Source: Parashewanella spongiae (GTDB taxonomy: Bacteria > Pseudomonadota > Gammaproteobacteria > Enterobacterales > Shewanellaceae). Taken from it: a stretch of DNA of 64,000 bases. The position numbers and the translations under genes were made by a program. The stretch lies in NCBI RefSeq assembly GCF_004358345.1, contig NZ_CP037952.1, positions 620,001 to 684,000 on the forward strand, in the 5' to 3' direction. Positions 18,036 to 27,922 of the stretch are shown piece after piece (the first letter of the stretch is position 1; every line of letters starts with the position of its first letter). The notes beneath the pieces were generated by a model. That model was given only the letters and a program-made list of their open reading frames with translations, made no database searches and had not been told where the DNA came from.

Positions 18036-19484
18036 ATGAATAAGTGTTTCACATTAATCCTTACCGCGGTAGCTGGGCTATTGATTGCTGCTTGCGACAA
18101 TATCAAATTAGTATCCACACCGACACAACCTAACCAAGATACTCGATTTATTTATACTAGTAATAACGCTGTAGCGGGGAACCAAGTCATTGGTTTTCGT
18201 GTCAATACCGACGGTTCTCTCACTGAGTTTGGCGCGTTTAATACTGGTGGGGCGGGAGACTCCGATGATGGTGATTTTGATACCCAAGGTACGGTGCGCG
18301 TCTTCGGTAACACACTCATTGTGATGAACGCTGGCGAAGAAACGACAGATCCGTTAATCACAAATGGTAATGGCAGTTTGAGTACCTTTAACATCAATCC
18401 TGACACTGGTCGTTTGACTCGCATCGATCAACAGCCTTCGGTAGAAGGCGTTCAAAACATCGACTCTTTTGGCGTGAGGCCAGTAAGTGTTGATGTTGTT
18501 AACGCAGGTGGGACAACATGGGTTGTTGTCGCAAATCAACAAAATACGCCACACTGTTTAACTCCCACAGCAGAACGAACACTCGAAACTTGCCTTGATC
18601 AATCTAACAATCCTATCAGTGACTTTTTAAATGAAGGCAAAGATAATGAGCGCAATTTGCATCTGTTCACAATGGATGAAGGTGTTCTGACTCCGGTGAG
18701 GCAATTAACGACTTACACGGCAGAAATGAGCGGACCTGCACAAGTTCGTTTTAGTCCTGACGGCTCGACACTCGCCGTCACTACTGTGGGAATTGTGCAT
18801 GTGGCTTACCCTGCGGATGAAAGTTTGCAATCCCCTTCACATGTATTTCTATATGATGTCACGGCTAACAACAATAATTTCTCCATTGATAATCCACGTT
18901 TTTTTGCTAACTATGGTATTGCTGCTTCTGTCGGTTTCAGCTGGTCAAACAATAATGATTACCTCTATGTATCAAGCTCTTTATTGTCAGAAGCCATGAT
19001 CGACAACAGTATTACGGTACTTGATGTAAACAACACTGATACGGTATTTTCCAGTGATAGACAGTCACAACCTTCTGGCAATGGGGCAATTCCATCTACA
19101 GACCGCCCAGGCGCTTGCTGGACATGGTTATCTGCAGACAATAACAACCTTTACGCCGTTACTTTTGTTACTAACTCGATAGTTAATTTCAGTGTCGATG
19201 GCAATGTGTTGCAACAAGAGCAACAAATTTATCGACGCGAAGCGCCACAATTTGATTCCAAGGATATATTTGTGACCAATAATGGTCGCTACCTATACGT
19301 ATTAGGTAGCATCAGTTCACACGTGATTTCGATGTTTACTATTGAAAGTGATGGCCTGCTCATTGAGCAAGATGCTTCACCTCTTGAGGTGCAATCTTCA
19401 AGACCTGATGGCGTTAATACAACTGAACATGAGCAGTTTTATATTGGCATTGCGGGGTATCCTGCCGGTCACGTAGGCTCTTAA
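18036..19484 (+). CDS. Beta-propeller lipoprotein, 482 aa
   Basis: MNKCFTLILTAVAGLLIAACDN is a lipoprotein signal with the lipidated Cys at residue 20. The mature protein has repeated blade-like segments: FIYTSNNAVAGNQVIGFRVN, then a second with FNINPDTGRLTRID, then VRFSPDGSTLAVTTVG, FSWSNNNDYLYVSSS and FVTNNGRYLYVLGS. This pattern matches the YncE/6-phosphogluconolactonase-like propellers. Function is unknown; such lipoproteins usually bind partners or ligands at the outer membrane. The start at 18036 is set by the signal peptide; the frame itself is open from an ATG at 18009. Confidence 0.78.
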   Translation: MNKCFTLILTAVAGLLIAACDNIKLVSTPTQPNQDTRFIYTSNNAVAGNQVIGFRVNTDGSLTEFGAFNTGGAGDSDDGDFDTQGTVRVFGNTLIVMNAGEETTDPLITNGNGSLSTFNINPDTGRLTRIDQQPSVEGVQNIDSFGVRPVSVDVVNAGGTTWVVVANQQNTPHCLTPTAERTLETCLDQSNNPISDFLNEGKDNERNLHLFTMDEGVLTPVRQLTTYTAEMSGPAQVRFSPDGSTLAVTTVGIVHVAYPADESLQSPSHVFLYDVTANNNNFSIDNPRFFANYGIAASVGFSWSNNNDYLYVSSSLLSEAMIDNSITVLDVNNTDTVFSSDRQSQPSGNGAIPSTDRPGACWTWLSADNNNLYAVTFVTNSIVNFSVDGNVLQQEQQIYRREAPQFDSKDIFVTNNGRYLYVLGSISSHVISMFTIESDGLLIEQDASPLEVQSSRPDGVNTTEHEQFYIGIAGYPAGHVGS

Positions 19485-19624
19485 CCATGACTATAACTTC
19501 TGTTTTTATCACAGCAAAAATCACATAATTGGTATAACCCCAAACGCCTTAACCATGGTTTAATGAAAATAATGTTTGAAAACACCATTCATATCACGTC
19601 TATCCAATTGGATTATTGATTAAA

Positions 19625-19858
19625 CCTAAAAACATCAGTTGAACGCAGAGTATATGAGTAACTGTTTGAGTCAATAAGATGACTTTATCATCATGGCTTT
19701 CACCTAATGAGTGAAATGCTCTACGCTCACAAGCTTGCTAAAATGGCTGCTATCTGCGTTGTAACTTTTGCAAGTAGAATAACTACTTGCTGCAAGCTAC
19801 GCCTTAATATCAGCCATTTTTTCTACGCTTGAGAACGTAGTCAACTGATGTTTCTAGG
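19625..19858. repeat. Family C miniature element, copy 1
   Basis: 234 bp bounded by CCTAAAAACATCAGTTGA and its inverse. A TTAAA target lies on the left; on the right the matching TTAAA is missing because the group II intron begins there. The second copy (31054-31286) is in the opposite orientation. Family C lacks the shared hairpin core: AAGTAGAATAACTACTT stands where the related family B carries it. Confidence 0.85.
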
Positions 19859-20467
19859 GAGCGCCACGAAGCGCTTTATTCTGTTGCGGGATTTGTCTCA
19901 ACGTATACGCAGCCAAGCGATTACATGGCCATAAACCAGAGACAGCAACGTTATTATTTATAATAAGTCCATCAGGTTGAAACGTACCTGACGGGATAAT
20001 TACCAGTTCATCCCGAAATCTGACGGGCATGCATAATGGGTAACCGCTATGACATGAAGCCCTGTGACAAAGGCCTTGAATAAAGGTTGAGATGCAATGT
20101 AGGCCGCAGCATCAAGCGAATTCAGTTAAGCGTCGTAAATCAAAAAATGAAGATGGGGAGTCTTTCCTAGTTGACGAACCCTGACACAAACAGAGAAGCA
20201 ACTGGTAAATGCATCTGTTTGATCTTCCGGCGTAATATGAAGTGGCATGTATTGAAGGAAATAAAGTGAACGTGGGAGAGCCTGAGTGTTGGAAGGTAGT
20301 GACTTCCACTATCCGAATATAAGGTAAACCGAAATTTCAGATAGGGCGCTCAGGCAGTCGGATGAGCCCATAGTACCGTTAACCGTGAAGACAACATAAC
20401 TTCACATCAGGGAAGGGACTCAGTGTTACACCCGTTTTTAACGTAACTTTTGAGGTGAAATTGCCAT

Positions 20468-21748
20468 ATGGCTAACACTCCAGTAAATATCAGAATATTA
20501 CAGCGAAAACTTTACTTACGCTCAAAGCTTAACTCGGAGCTACGATTTTACAGCTTGTACGATAAACTCAGTCGCCTAGATATACTCGAAGAAGCCTATC
20601 GACGATGCAAAGCCAATAAAGGCGGAGCAGGAATTGATGGCATCACATTCAGTTATCTAGAGCAGCAAAAGAAAGTCGTTGCGCTGTTAAAAGAAATTCA
20701 AACTCAATTACAACAGAAAAACTATCGACCTAGCCCAGTCAAACGAGTAGAAATACTCAAAGACAACGGCAAAACGCGGAAACTTGGGTTCCCGATAATC
20801 AGTGACAGAATTGTGCAAATGGCGATGACAATAGTGATGCAACCCGTCTACGAACCTCATTTACATGAACACAGTTATGGCTACCGTCCATGTCGAAGCG
20901 CCCAGCAAGCGGTAAAAGTCATTGAAATGAGCCTAAAACAAGGCTATCAGCACGTACTCGATGCTGACTTGAGCGCCTATTTCGATACCATCCCGCACGC
21001 TAAGTTGATGGCAAAAGTAGAAAGGCGAATAAGCGACAGCAGCTTTCTGAGTTTGCTGAAAAGCTTTATCAAAGCGCCCATCAGCATAGAGACGGTCAAC
21101 GGGAAATGGCGAATAGAAGCAAGCCGATGTGGCACTCCGCAAGGCGGAGTTATCTCTCCACTACTGGCTAACATCTATCTCAACGATTTCTGTTTGAAAA
21201 TACACGAAAAAACACCGTGTAAAATCGTTACCTATGCAGATGATTTTGTTGTACTTCATAAGCAAACCTACACACAAGAGCAACTGGACTGGATAGCACA
21301 GCAATTAAGTGATGAAGGTCTGAAGCTAAATCAAAGTAAAACCCACTGTGTGGATATGGGAAAGCTGATGAATGAGTTTGATTTCCTCGGTTTTAACTTT
21401 CAACGGATCACAGGCCTCATCAAAGGCACCAGTTACATTAAGATACAGGCGTCTAAGAAGAGCCAAACAAAGCTGAAAAATAAACTCAGAGACATAGTGA
21501 AGCATCGAACCTCAAATACACTTGGCGTACTGATAAATAAAGTTAATCAAGTTCTGAGTGGATGGAAACACTATTTTGCTGGGATAGGATATCCCAGAGG
21601 AGTATTTTTCAGAATAAATGGATTTGTAGTAAACCGATTCTATCGATGGCATCGTCGCTTAAGTCAACGTCGAAGCAAGTATCTATCACGAGGTGCTTAC
21701 GAAAAATTACGCCAAGCTGGTCTTGAGTATTTACCCACGACAAGATGA
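20468..21748 (+). CDS. ltrA: Group II intron reverse transcriptase/maturase
   Basis: 426 residues. The RT fingers and palm are seen in order: KANKGGAGIDGITF, GKTRKLGFPIISDRIVQMAM, HSYGYRPCRSAQQAV, DADLSAYFDTIPH, GTPQGGVISPLLANIYLND and the catalytic YADDFVVL. A maturase (X) domain follows, with INKVNQVLSGWKHYFAGIG. No HNH endonuclease is present. It reverse-transcribes the intron during retrohoming and helps it splice. ATG 20468 has GAGGTGA upstream. No frameshift or stop interrupts it, so it may be active. Confidence 0.93.
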   Translation: MANTPVNIRILQRKLYLRSKLNSELRFYSLYDKLSRLDILEEAYRRCKANKGGAGIDGITFSYLEQQKKVVALLKEIQTQLQQKNYRPSPVKRVEILKDNGKTRKLGFPIISDRIVQMAMTIVMQPVYEPHLHEHSYGYRPCRSAQQAVKVIEMSLKQGYQHVLDADLSAYFDTIPHAKLMAKVERRISDSSFLSLLKSFIKAPISIETVNGKWRIEASRCGTPQGGVISPLLANIYLNDFCLKIHEKTPCKIVTYADDFVVLHKQTYTQEQLDWIAQQLSDEGLKLNQSKTHCVDMGKLMNEFDFLGFNFQRITGLIKGTSYIKIQASKKSQTKLKNKLRDIVKHRTSNTLGVLINKVNQVLSGWKHYFAGIGYPRGVFFRINGFVVNRFYRWHRRLSQRRSKYLSRGAYEKLRQAGLEYLPTTR

Positions 21749-21785
21749 TAAGCAAAGTGAAGGAGCTGAGAGAAGTGTAACAACA

Positions 21786-21819
21786 GAGCCGTGTGAGGGA
21801 AAACCTCATGCACGGAATC
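21786..21819 (+). ncRNA. Group II intron domain V
   Basis: A 34-nt hairpin beginning GAGCCGTGTGAGG and closing with CCTCATGCACGG, with a GAAA loop. This is the length and pattern of domain V, the catalytic heart of group II introns. The AGC triad is AGC at 21787-21789. Confidence 0.85.
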
Positions 21820-21868
21820 GAAGAGGGGCTGCTGGATAAGCGATAGCGAAGCCAGTAGCCTACTCTAC

Positions 21869-21900
21869 TTAAACAAGCCGCTAGTAGTAACGGCTTGTTC
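21869..21900 (-). terminator. Hairpin downstream of the efflux genes
   Basis: Perfect 8-bp stem ACAAGCCG/CGGCTTGT with a 10-base loop, 16 bases past the czcA stop, followed on the minus strand by a short T-rich stretch. It is a probable terminator for the efflux operon and a possible landmark for the intron insertion. Confidence 0.5.
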
Positions 21901-21916
21901 ATAGCAATTATACCAA

Positions 21917-24900
21917 TTACAACGAGTTATTGTGGTACACCCAGCGATACAAAGTTGGAAGTACTAATAAGGTCAATGGGGTTGAAGTAAATAAACCACC
22001 AATAATCACGATGGCTAGTGGCTGCTGAATTTCACTCCCGACTCCTGATGAAAGTAAAATTGGGATCAAACCTAGCCCTGACGTTAAAGCGGTCATCAAC
22101 ACAGGACGTAGACGTCCAACCGTGCCTTCATAAACGGATACATAGAGAGATTCACCACTGCGACGCCGCTGGTTAATAGAATCAACGAGCACGACCCCAT
22201 TTAATACCGCAACGCCAAATAAGGTGATAAAGCCAATCGAGCTCGGTACCGATAAATAAGTCCCGCTGGCATAAAGCGCGACCACACCACCAATTAAGGC
22301 GAGCGGCACATTCACCATAATCAGCAACACTTGTTTTACGCTACCAAACGAGAAAAATAACAGCATGGCAATCAACAAAATTGACACTGGCACAACCAAC
22401 ATCAATTTTTGTTGGGCGCGCTGTTGGTTTTCATATTGACCACCAACAACGACAGTATAGCCCGCCGGTAATTCGGCTTTCGGCACCACGGTATAGATAT
22501 CATTAACCACCGATCCCATATCTCGTTCAGAGACATTGGCCTGCACGACTACTCGGCGCTGAACGTCATCACGGCGAATATTCGGCGGCGCCATTTCAAC
22601 TCCAACATTGGCCACTTCACCTAAACGTACTACCGCGCCATTTGCCCCTGTCAGCAGTAAATTTTTAATCGCATCCGGTGATGATCGGTATTCCCCTGCC
22701 AGTCTTAAGTAGATGTCATAGCGGGCATTACCATCGATAACCTGACCTGCACTGTCACCACCGATGCCTCGGCTCACTAATGTCATGATTTGATCAACAC
22801 TGATGCCATATCGAGCCAGCTTGGCACGGTTAGGACGAACCACTAACTGCGATTCACCACTGACTTGCTCCAGTGACACATCGACAGCACCCGGTATTTT
22901 CGATACCAAGTCACTCAGTACTTGCCCTTTTTCAGATAAAACCGTTAAGTCTGGGCCAAATATTTTGATGGCTAATTGTGCTTTCACACCAGACAAGAGT
23001 TCATCAACACGCGTCGCAATCGGTTGGGAGAAGGTATAAAGCAAGCCCGGATAAACACTCAGTTTTGCTTCCATCAAGCGCTGTAAATCGAAACGGTTTT
23101 TCGCTGACGTCCATTTCTCCACTGGCTTTAAACCAACGTAAATTTCGATATTACTCACAGGCTCAGGATCGCCACCTAATTCAGGTGCACCCACACGACT
23201 TAAGGCATAGTCGACTTCAGGAAAATCCAGCAATAGCTTTTCCAGTTCAGGTGCCACATTTAATGCCGATGCCAAACTGGCCGTAGGCGCTAAGGTTACA
23301 CGAATATTAATGGTGCCTTCTTCGAGTTCAGGGACGAATTCAGTACCGAGTTTGGGTAATAAACTCATACTGCCAACAAAGCACAAGACCGCAAACAACA
23401 TGACCGTTTTCGGCGCTGACATCGCTAGAGCCAGTACTTTTCGGTACAATTTATCTAGCGGTATTAACAATGCACTTTGTTTTAGTGTTACCCCTGACTT
23501 AAACAGATAAACCGCCACCGCGGGCACGATAAATAATGCCACAATCAGCGCGGCAACCATGGCTAATATGATACTGGTCGCCATCGGTTGAAACAGCTTA
23601 CCCTCAACACCTTCAAGCGCGAACAGCGGCGCAAAGACCACGATAATAATTGCGGTAGCGAAAAAAATTGGTGAACACACTTCTTTAGCCGCCAATAGCA
23701 CTTGGGTGGCAACTTTACCCATTGTAGTGTTTTGTTTTTCGATATGATGTGGATCGTGCTCGACATCAGCTTGTGCTTGCGCATCACCTTTTACATTCAG
23801 TACGTGACATCTATCCTGCTGAGTAAGATGCTTGAAGATATTTTCAACCATCACTACTGAACCATCTACCAGCATACCAATCGCAACCGCTAATCCTCCT
23901 AATGACATGAGGTTGGCAGACAAACCATAATAGGACATCACCATTAAAGCCAAACCTATGGATACAGGAATAGAAAGCAATACCAACAAAGTCGCACGGA
24001 TATTCACTAAAAACAGTACTAAAATAACCACGATAAAAACAAAGGCCAGCAGCAAAGCATCTTGCACTGTTGTTACCGCTTTATTCACCAGATCAGCTTG
24101 ATCATAAAACGTTTCAAAGGTCACGCCTTTCGGCAAGGCTTGTTGGACTAACGCTATTCGGTTATTAATATCATCAATGGTCGCTTTGGTATTGGCACCC
24201 ATGCGCTTAAGTACAACACCAGCAACTACTTCTCCTAATGGTTTAGCGCGGCCAGCTTGATCTCGCTTTGTCATGCTCACCGCACCCACGCGGATTTCAC
24301 TACCAAACGCTACAGTCGCAATATCCGATACCAGCACAGGTGTACCTTGGCGCTCAATGAGTGGTATTTGAGCAATAGCATCTAGACCAGCTTGCCCAGA
24401 TGGAAGAAAACCATATCCTCGAACAACTAATTGCTCTTGGCCTTGCTCCATAAACCAACCGCCAGCATTGCGGTTATTGTTCTCCAATGCGGTGCTGACG
24501 TCCTCCATTGTTAGGCCATAAGCGCGTATTTTATTAGGATCGACTTGCACTTGATATTGCAAGACTTCTCCACCGAAAGACAACACTTCCGTCACGCCAC
24601 TGACTGGCATCAAGATCAATTTGACTAAATAATCGTTAAGGCTTCGAAGCTCAGCGGCTGAGATGTTGGATTCTGGTTCAGCACGCAAAATATATTGATA
24701 TATTTGACCGAGTCCTGACGTGTTTGGGCCGATTTCCGGTGTCCCAACACCTTGTGGTATTGTCTCTTTAGCCGCTTGTAGCTGTTCAAACACTTGCTGG
24801 CGAGCAAAATAAACATCCGTACTATCTTCGAATACAACAGTCACCACGGACAATCCGGTACGAGAAAGAGAACGTACTTCCGTGACATCTGGCAGTGAAT

Positions 24901-25120
24901 ACATCGCTGACTCAACAGGATAACTGATGAGTTTTTCCACTTCTTCAGCTGCCATCCCCTCTGCTTGGGTATTGACGGTTACCTGAACATTGGTGACATC
25001 TGGAAATGCATCTAAGTTCAGTTTTGGCAACATCGCAATACTGCCGCCTAATGCAAACAGTAACCCAATCACCACCAATAAACGTTTCTCAATGGCGGTT
25101 TCAATTAATTTTTGAAGCAT
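21917..25120 (-). CDS. czcA: Heavy-metal efflux RND pump, CzcA/CusA family
   Basis: 1067 residues, the normal size of HME-RND pumps, with twelve membrane helices and two large periplasmic loops. The fourth helix region GMLVDGSVVMVEN holds the acidic residues typical of this family. Other landmarks are LNLDAFPDVTNVQVTVNTQA near the N-terminus, GTEFVPELEEGTINIR, and TLFGVAVLNGVVLVD. The pump uses proton flow to drive metal ions out of the cell envelope. Which metal (Co/Zn/Cd or Cu/Ag) cannot be read with confidence. An insertion in the cytosolic loop (around HDPHHIEKQ) is His-rich. It is 19 bases after czcB, in one operon. Confidence 0.93.
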   Translation of the reverse strand: MLQKLIETAIEKRLLVVIGLLFALGGSIAMLPKLNLDAFPDVTNVQVTVNTQAEGMAAEEVEKLISYPVESAMYSLPDVTEVRSLSRTGLSVVTVVFEDSTDVYFARQQVFEQLQAAKETIPQGVGTPEIGPNTSGLGQIYQYILRAEPESNISAAELRSLNDYLVKLILMPVSGVTEVLSFGGEVLQYQVQVDPNKIRAYGLTMEDVSTALENNNRNAGGWFMEQGQEQLVVRGYGFLPSGQAGLDAIAQIPLIERQGTPVLVSDIATVAFGSEIRVGAVSMTKRDQAGRAKPLGEVVAGVVLKRMGANTKATIDDINNRIALVQQALPKGVTFETFYDQADLVNKAVTTVQDALLLAFVFIVVILVLFLVNIRATLLVLLSIPVSIGLALMVMSYYGLSANLMSLGGLAVAIGMLVDGSVVMVENIFKHLTQQDRCHVLNVKGDAQAQADVEHDPHHIEKQNTTMGKVATQVLLAAKEVCSPIFFATAIIIVVFAPLFALEGVEGKLFQPMATSIILAMVAALIVALFIVPAVAVYLFKSGVTLKQSALLIPLDKLYRKVLALAMSAPKTVMLFAVLCFVGSMSLLPKLGTEFVPELEEGTINIRVTLAPTASLASALNVAPELEKLLLDFPEVDYALSRVGAPELGGDPEPVSNIEIYVGLKPVEKWTSAKNRFDLQRLMEAKLSVYPGLLYTFSQPIATRVDELLSGVKAQLAIKIFGPDLTVLSEKGQVLSDLVSKIPGAVDVSLEQVSGESQLVVRPNRAKLARYGISVDQIMTLVSRGIGGDSAGQVIDGNARYDIYLRLAGEYRSSPDAIKNLLLTGANGAVVRLGEVANVGVEMAPPNIRRDDVQRRVVVQANVSERDMGSVVNDIYTVVPKAELPAGYTVVVGGQYENQQRAQQKLMLVVPVSILLIAMLLFFSFGSVKQVLLIMVNVPLALIGGVVALYASGTYLSVPSSIGFITLFGVAVLNGVVLVDSINQRRRSGESLYVSVYEGTVGRLRPVLMTALTSGLGLIPILLSSGVGSEIQQPLAIVIIGGLFTSTPLTLLVLPTLYRWVYHNNSL

Positions 25121-25139
25121 AATTTTATCCTACCGCGGC

Positions 25140-26360
25140 TTAATGAGCGTGTATGTCAAAACCAGATTTTGCTTGTTCAGACGCTAAGAAAAATGCCCCT
25201 GAAACCACAATGTCAGCATTCTCTTGTCGTGCATACGCGAGCTTAGAGCTGCGGATCAAGTTTAATCCTCGCTGGCTTTCAACGACTTCGACTTCTATGG
25301 CTTCAAATCCGTCAGCGTCTTTCAAAAACACTTGCCAATCACCGTCACTGCTTCGAGTCAGTGCTGCATCAGGCACCACAATACCGTCTAAGTCTCCGCC
25401 TTGATCTGCTGAAAAATACAACTCTGCAAATTGGCCGGCATGTAGTTTATGCTCAACATTGTTAATACTCAGCAACACCTTTTCAGTACGAGTAATTTTA
25501 TCCAATTCATGGGAACGCCCAATAATGGTGCCAGCAAGTAGGTTTTCTCCAACTCTGACTAAGGCTTTCCCATCAATTTTAAGATCTTTTGATTGGGCAG
25601 GAGTTAATTCTGCTTCAACCCACAAACTGGACTCGTCAGTGAGCTGCAATAAGGGCTCAGTCGCTTTATTTATTTGCCCCAACATGCTGGTATCTTGCTG
25701 AATACGGCCATTAATTGGAGCGAGCAGTTTGAAACTTCCCACGAGTTTAGGAGAGGTTTTAAGCTGAGCAATTTGAAAAGGCGTCATGTTAATCGAGAGC
25801 AAAATGGCTTTCTTCAGCTGTGCATCGACCTCCGTCTGTTGACGCTGACTTTCACTGATGGAACTTTTAGTCAAGCGTTTAACTCTGTCCCACTCTTTCG
25901 CAGCGTTGATGTAATCCGCTTGCGCCCTAGCGACTTCTGTTCCGTCCAAGGTTAACAACACACTGCCTTTTTTGACTTCTTGACCCGGCACTATGTGTCT
26001 TTCGAGCACTCTGACATCAAGCTGAGGATCAATAATCGCGGTTTGATTGCGATTGACCACCAAGTTAGCAATCGCCATGTGCTGAATATCAAGCTTGTTT
26101 AGATTTAAGGTATCACTGTTGAGAGATTGAACGCTTATGCCAGCTACTTTCATTTGCTGCTCTGTGAGTTGCAATGATTCGTCATGAGACTCTGCATCAT
26201 GAGGCGCTTCATCAGCATGATCCTCATGTGTCTCATGTGTCTCTGAGTGTTTATTGTTGCCTGCTGTGGCATAAGCACTCACTCCCAAGCTTAGGCTCAA
26301 TAAAATGGCTAGCGTAATATTGGAAACTTTCCAAGGCGATGTCGATGTTATTTGTTTCAT
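25140..26360 (-). CDS. czcB: Efflux RND periplasmic adaptor, CzcB family
   Basis: 406 residues. An N-terminal signal or anchor (WKVSNITLAILLSLSLGVSA) is followed by a His/Glu/Asp-rich segment (HSETHETHEDHADEAPHDAE) likely to bind metal. Then comes the usual adaptor order: a barrel-sandwich half (IDPQLDVRVLERHIVPGQEV), the helical hairpin (DYINAAKEWDRVKRLT), the second half (FKLLAPINGRIQ) and a beta-barrel. It bridges the CzcA pump to an outer-membrane channel. The expected CzcC channel gene is not in this locus. Confidence 0.92.
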   Translation of the reverse strand: MKQITSTSPWKVSNITLAILLSLSLGVSAYATAGNNKHSETHETHEDHADEAPHDAESHDESLQLTEQQMKVAGISVQSLNSDTLNLNKLDIQHMAIANLVVNRNQTAIIDPQLDVRVLERHIVPGQEVKKGSVLLTLDGTEVARAQADYINAAKEWDRVKRLTKSSISESQRQQTEVDAQLKKAILLSINMTPFQIAQLKTSPKLVGSFKLLAPINGRIQQDTSMLGQINKATEPLLQLTDESSLWVEAELTPAQSKDLKIDGKALVRVGENLLAGTIIGRSHELDKITRTEKVLLSINNVEHKLHAGQFAELYFSADQGGDLDGIVVPDAALTRSSDGDWQVFLKDADGFEAIEVEVVESQRGLNLIRSSKLAYARQENADIVVSGAFFLASEQAKSGFDIHAH

Positions 26361-26418
26361 ATACTTACCTCACGTCAGCAATGGCTTAATTTCGCCAATT
26401 GCTACCCGTAACCTTGAA

Positions 26419-26681
26419 CCTAAATAAATCGGTTGAATGCACAATTTAACTTTAATATATTGAAATTAAGTACAAAATTAAATAACCCGAATTCACCCAT
26501 CAGGTGAGTGCTGAACATTCATATACTTGACAAAATCACCGCTAGCTGCGTGATAAATTTTGCAAGTAAAAACGAAGTAACGACAGTTTTGTTTGTCGGT
26601 AACCACTACTTGCTGCTATTCATGCCTTGCTATCAGAAATTTTTTCTGCGTATATGAACGCTCCCAACCGATTTATTTAGG
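26419..26681. repeat. Family B miniature element, copy 1
   Basis: 263 bp bounded by CCTAAATAAATCGGTTG and its inverse, with a TTGAA target duplication on both sides (26414-26418 and 26682-26686). Core at 26581-26598 (minus orientation, one mismatch). It lies in the 500-bp gap between the small His-rich gene and czcB. Confidence 0.92.
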
Positions 26682-26860
26682 TTGAATCACAGATCCTGCT
26701 GTGACTTGTATAGCACAGATAAATGAGTCGAATTTTTATATATCAAAAATCTAGATCAGCAAGCATTAGACAGATCTCTTCGACTCATTCTATTTTATAA
26801 TCCCATCTACTCGACTCGCTTAAAAATCAAACGGCCCAAAGGGATGTTTAATAAATGGTA

Positions 26861-27283
26861 TTAGACAATAGGAGGGCGGTAAGTTGGTGCGTTTTCGGGA
26901 GGGAAATACAAAGTAGCAAAGATAGGTTTATTCAGTGTGCCAAAAAATACCGAATCACTGTCAGTCAAAGAACGTAAGGTGACATACATACCATGACACT
27001 GGCAATCCAAACACAGATCAAAAGTATTTTCTGGCTCAGTAGGATGAGCTTCAGCATCATCATGTGAATCAGACATTAAGACAAGTTGCCAAGATTCAAT
27101 CTCATTAAGGCACTGATGTGCATTTGGATTCCAATCATTGACATCCAATAGTAAATGAACATGGCTGTCGTTTTCTTGTTGATGAACACTTTCATGCAAC
27201 TGATGTGCGCCAACGTTTGCCGCAACAAATTGCAGCAACAATACGAATATCATCATCAATGTGGGAAAACGAATTTGTGTCAT
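26861..27283 (-). CDS. Exported His/Cys-rich protein of the metal efflux locus
   Basis: 140 residues with a signal peptide (FPTLMMIFVLLLQFVAANVG) and many His residues (HQLHESVHQQENDSHVH, SDSHDDAEAH), plus CLDCQCHG, a likely metal-binding cluster. I do not recognise a named family. Its composition and position just upstream of czcBA, in the same direction, suggest a periplasmic metal-binding accessory to the pump. Element B now separates it from czcB, so co-transcription may have been altered. ATG 27286 is an equally possible start. Confidence 0.7.
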   Translation of the reverse strand: MTQIRFPTLMMIFVLLLQFVAANVGAHQLHESVHQQENDSHVHLLLDVNDWNPNAHQCLNEIESWQLVLMSDSHDDAEAHPTEPENTFDLCLDCQCHGMYVTLRSLTDSDSVFFGTLNKPIFATLYFPPENAPTYRPPIV

Positions 27284-27408
27284 CAAACCTAACGTCTGTC
27301 GAGGAAAAAAGGTATAATTGTGAGGATACTTTACCTATCGCAATTTTAATAGCAACTGTTTTTAGCTGGCACTGTGACACAATTCAGCACAAGGGAATGG
27401 ATCGTTTT

Positions 27409-27822
27409 ATGCTCGAAATATCTAACAATGTGACTTTAGATGCTTGGGAAATCGAGCTGAGCGCGATTCGTTCGCAAGGTAGTGGTGGTCAGCGTGTTAA
27501 TAAGGTGGCTACCGCAATTCATTTACGATTTGATATCAATAACTCATCTTTGCCAGCATTCTACAAAGAACGACTATTAGAATTATCAGACAGTCGTATT
27601 ACCGCTGATGGCGTGATCATCATTAAGTCACAATCTCACCGCACACAAGAAATGAATAAAGAAGATGCATTGCGTCGCCTTAAGGAAATTATTATTTCGG
27701 CGACTACAATCCAAAAAGCACGACGTCCAACCAAACCGACAAAAAGCTCACAACGTAAAAGAATGGACAACAAGACGATGAAAAGCAGCACAAAAAAATT
27801 GCGTGGCAAAGTTTCGTATTGA
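27409..27822 (+). CDS. arfB: Alternative ribosome-rescue factor ArfB
   Basis: 137 residues starting MLEISNNVTL, aligning with the E. coli start MIVIS. The catalytic loop IRSQGSGGQRVNKVATAIHL holds the GGQ motif that releases peptide from stalled ribosomes. The basic tail RRPTKPTKSSQRKRM with KSSTKKLRGKV is the part that enters the empty mRNA channel. The frame is open further upstream, but that region has no family match. AAGGGA 12 bases ahead and the E. coli alignment favour 27409 over 27397. Confidence 0.93.
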   Translation: MLEISNNVTLDAWEIELSAIRSQGSGGQRVNKVATAIHLRFDINNSSLPAFYKERLLELSDSRITADGVIIIKSQSHRTQEMNKEDALRRLKEIIISATTIQKARRPTKPTKSSQRKRMDNKTMKSSTKKLRGKVSY

Positions 27823-27922
27823 TGTTCGAAACACGCCCTCATTTAAATATAAATACAGCACTTGAAAAGCTTTTATATCCGAGTAAGCTATTAATTTAAT
27901 CAACTGTATTATCAGGTAATGT

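Larger units (their letters stand above)
19859..21868 (+). mobile_element. Group II intron with intron-encoded reverse transcriptase
   Basis: About 2.0 kb: a structured ~600-nt 5' ribozyme region, the reverse transcriptase gene, then domain V and a domain VI hairpin (GGCTGCTGG/CCAGTAGCC) ending near CTACTCTAC. The small protein without an endonuclease domain suggests a class C-like intron, a type that usually inserts next to terminator hairpins. A hairpin does follow it at 21873-21898. The 5' border is less certain; I place it at GAGCGCC, directly after the right end of element C. Confidence 0.75.

Noticed and set aside
26423-26860. A hidden czcC gene between the His-rich gene and czcB
   Set aside because: The gap is only 500 bp, is filled mainly by element B, and no frame resembles an outer-membrane channel.
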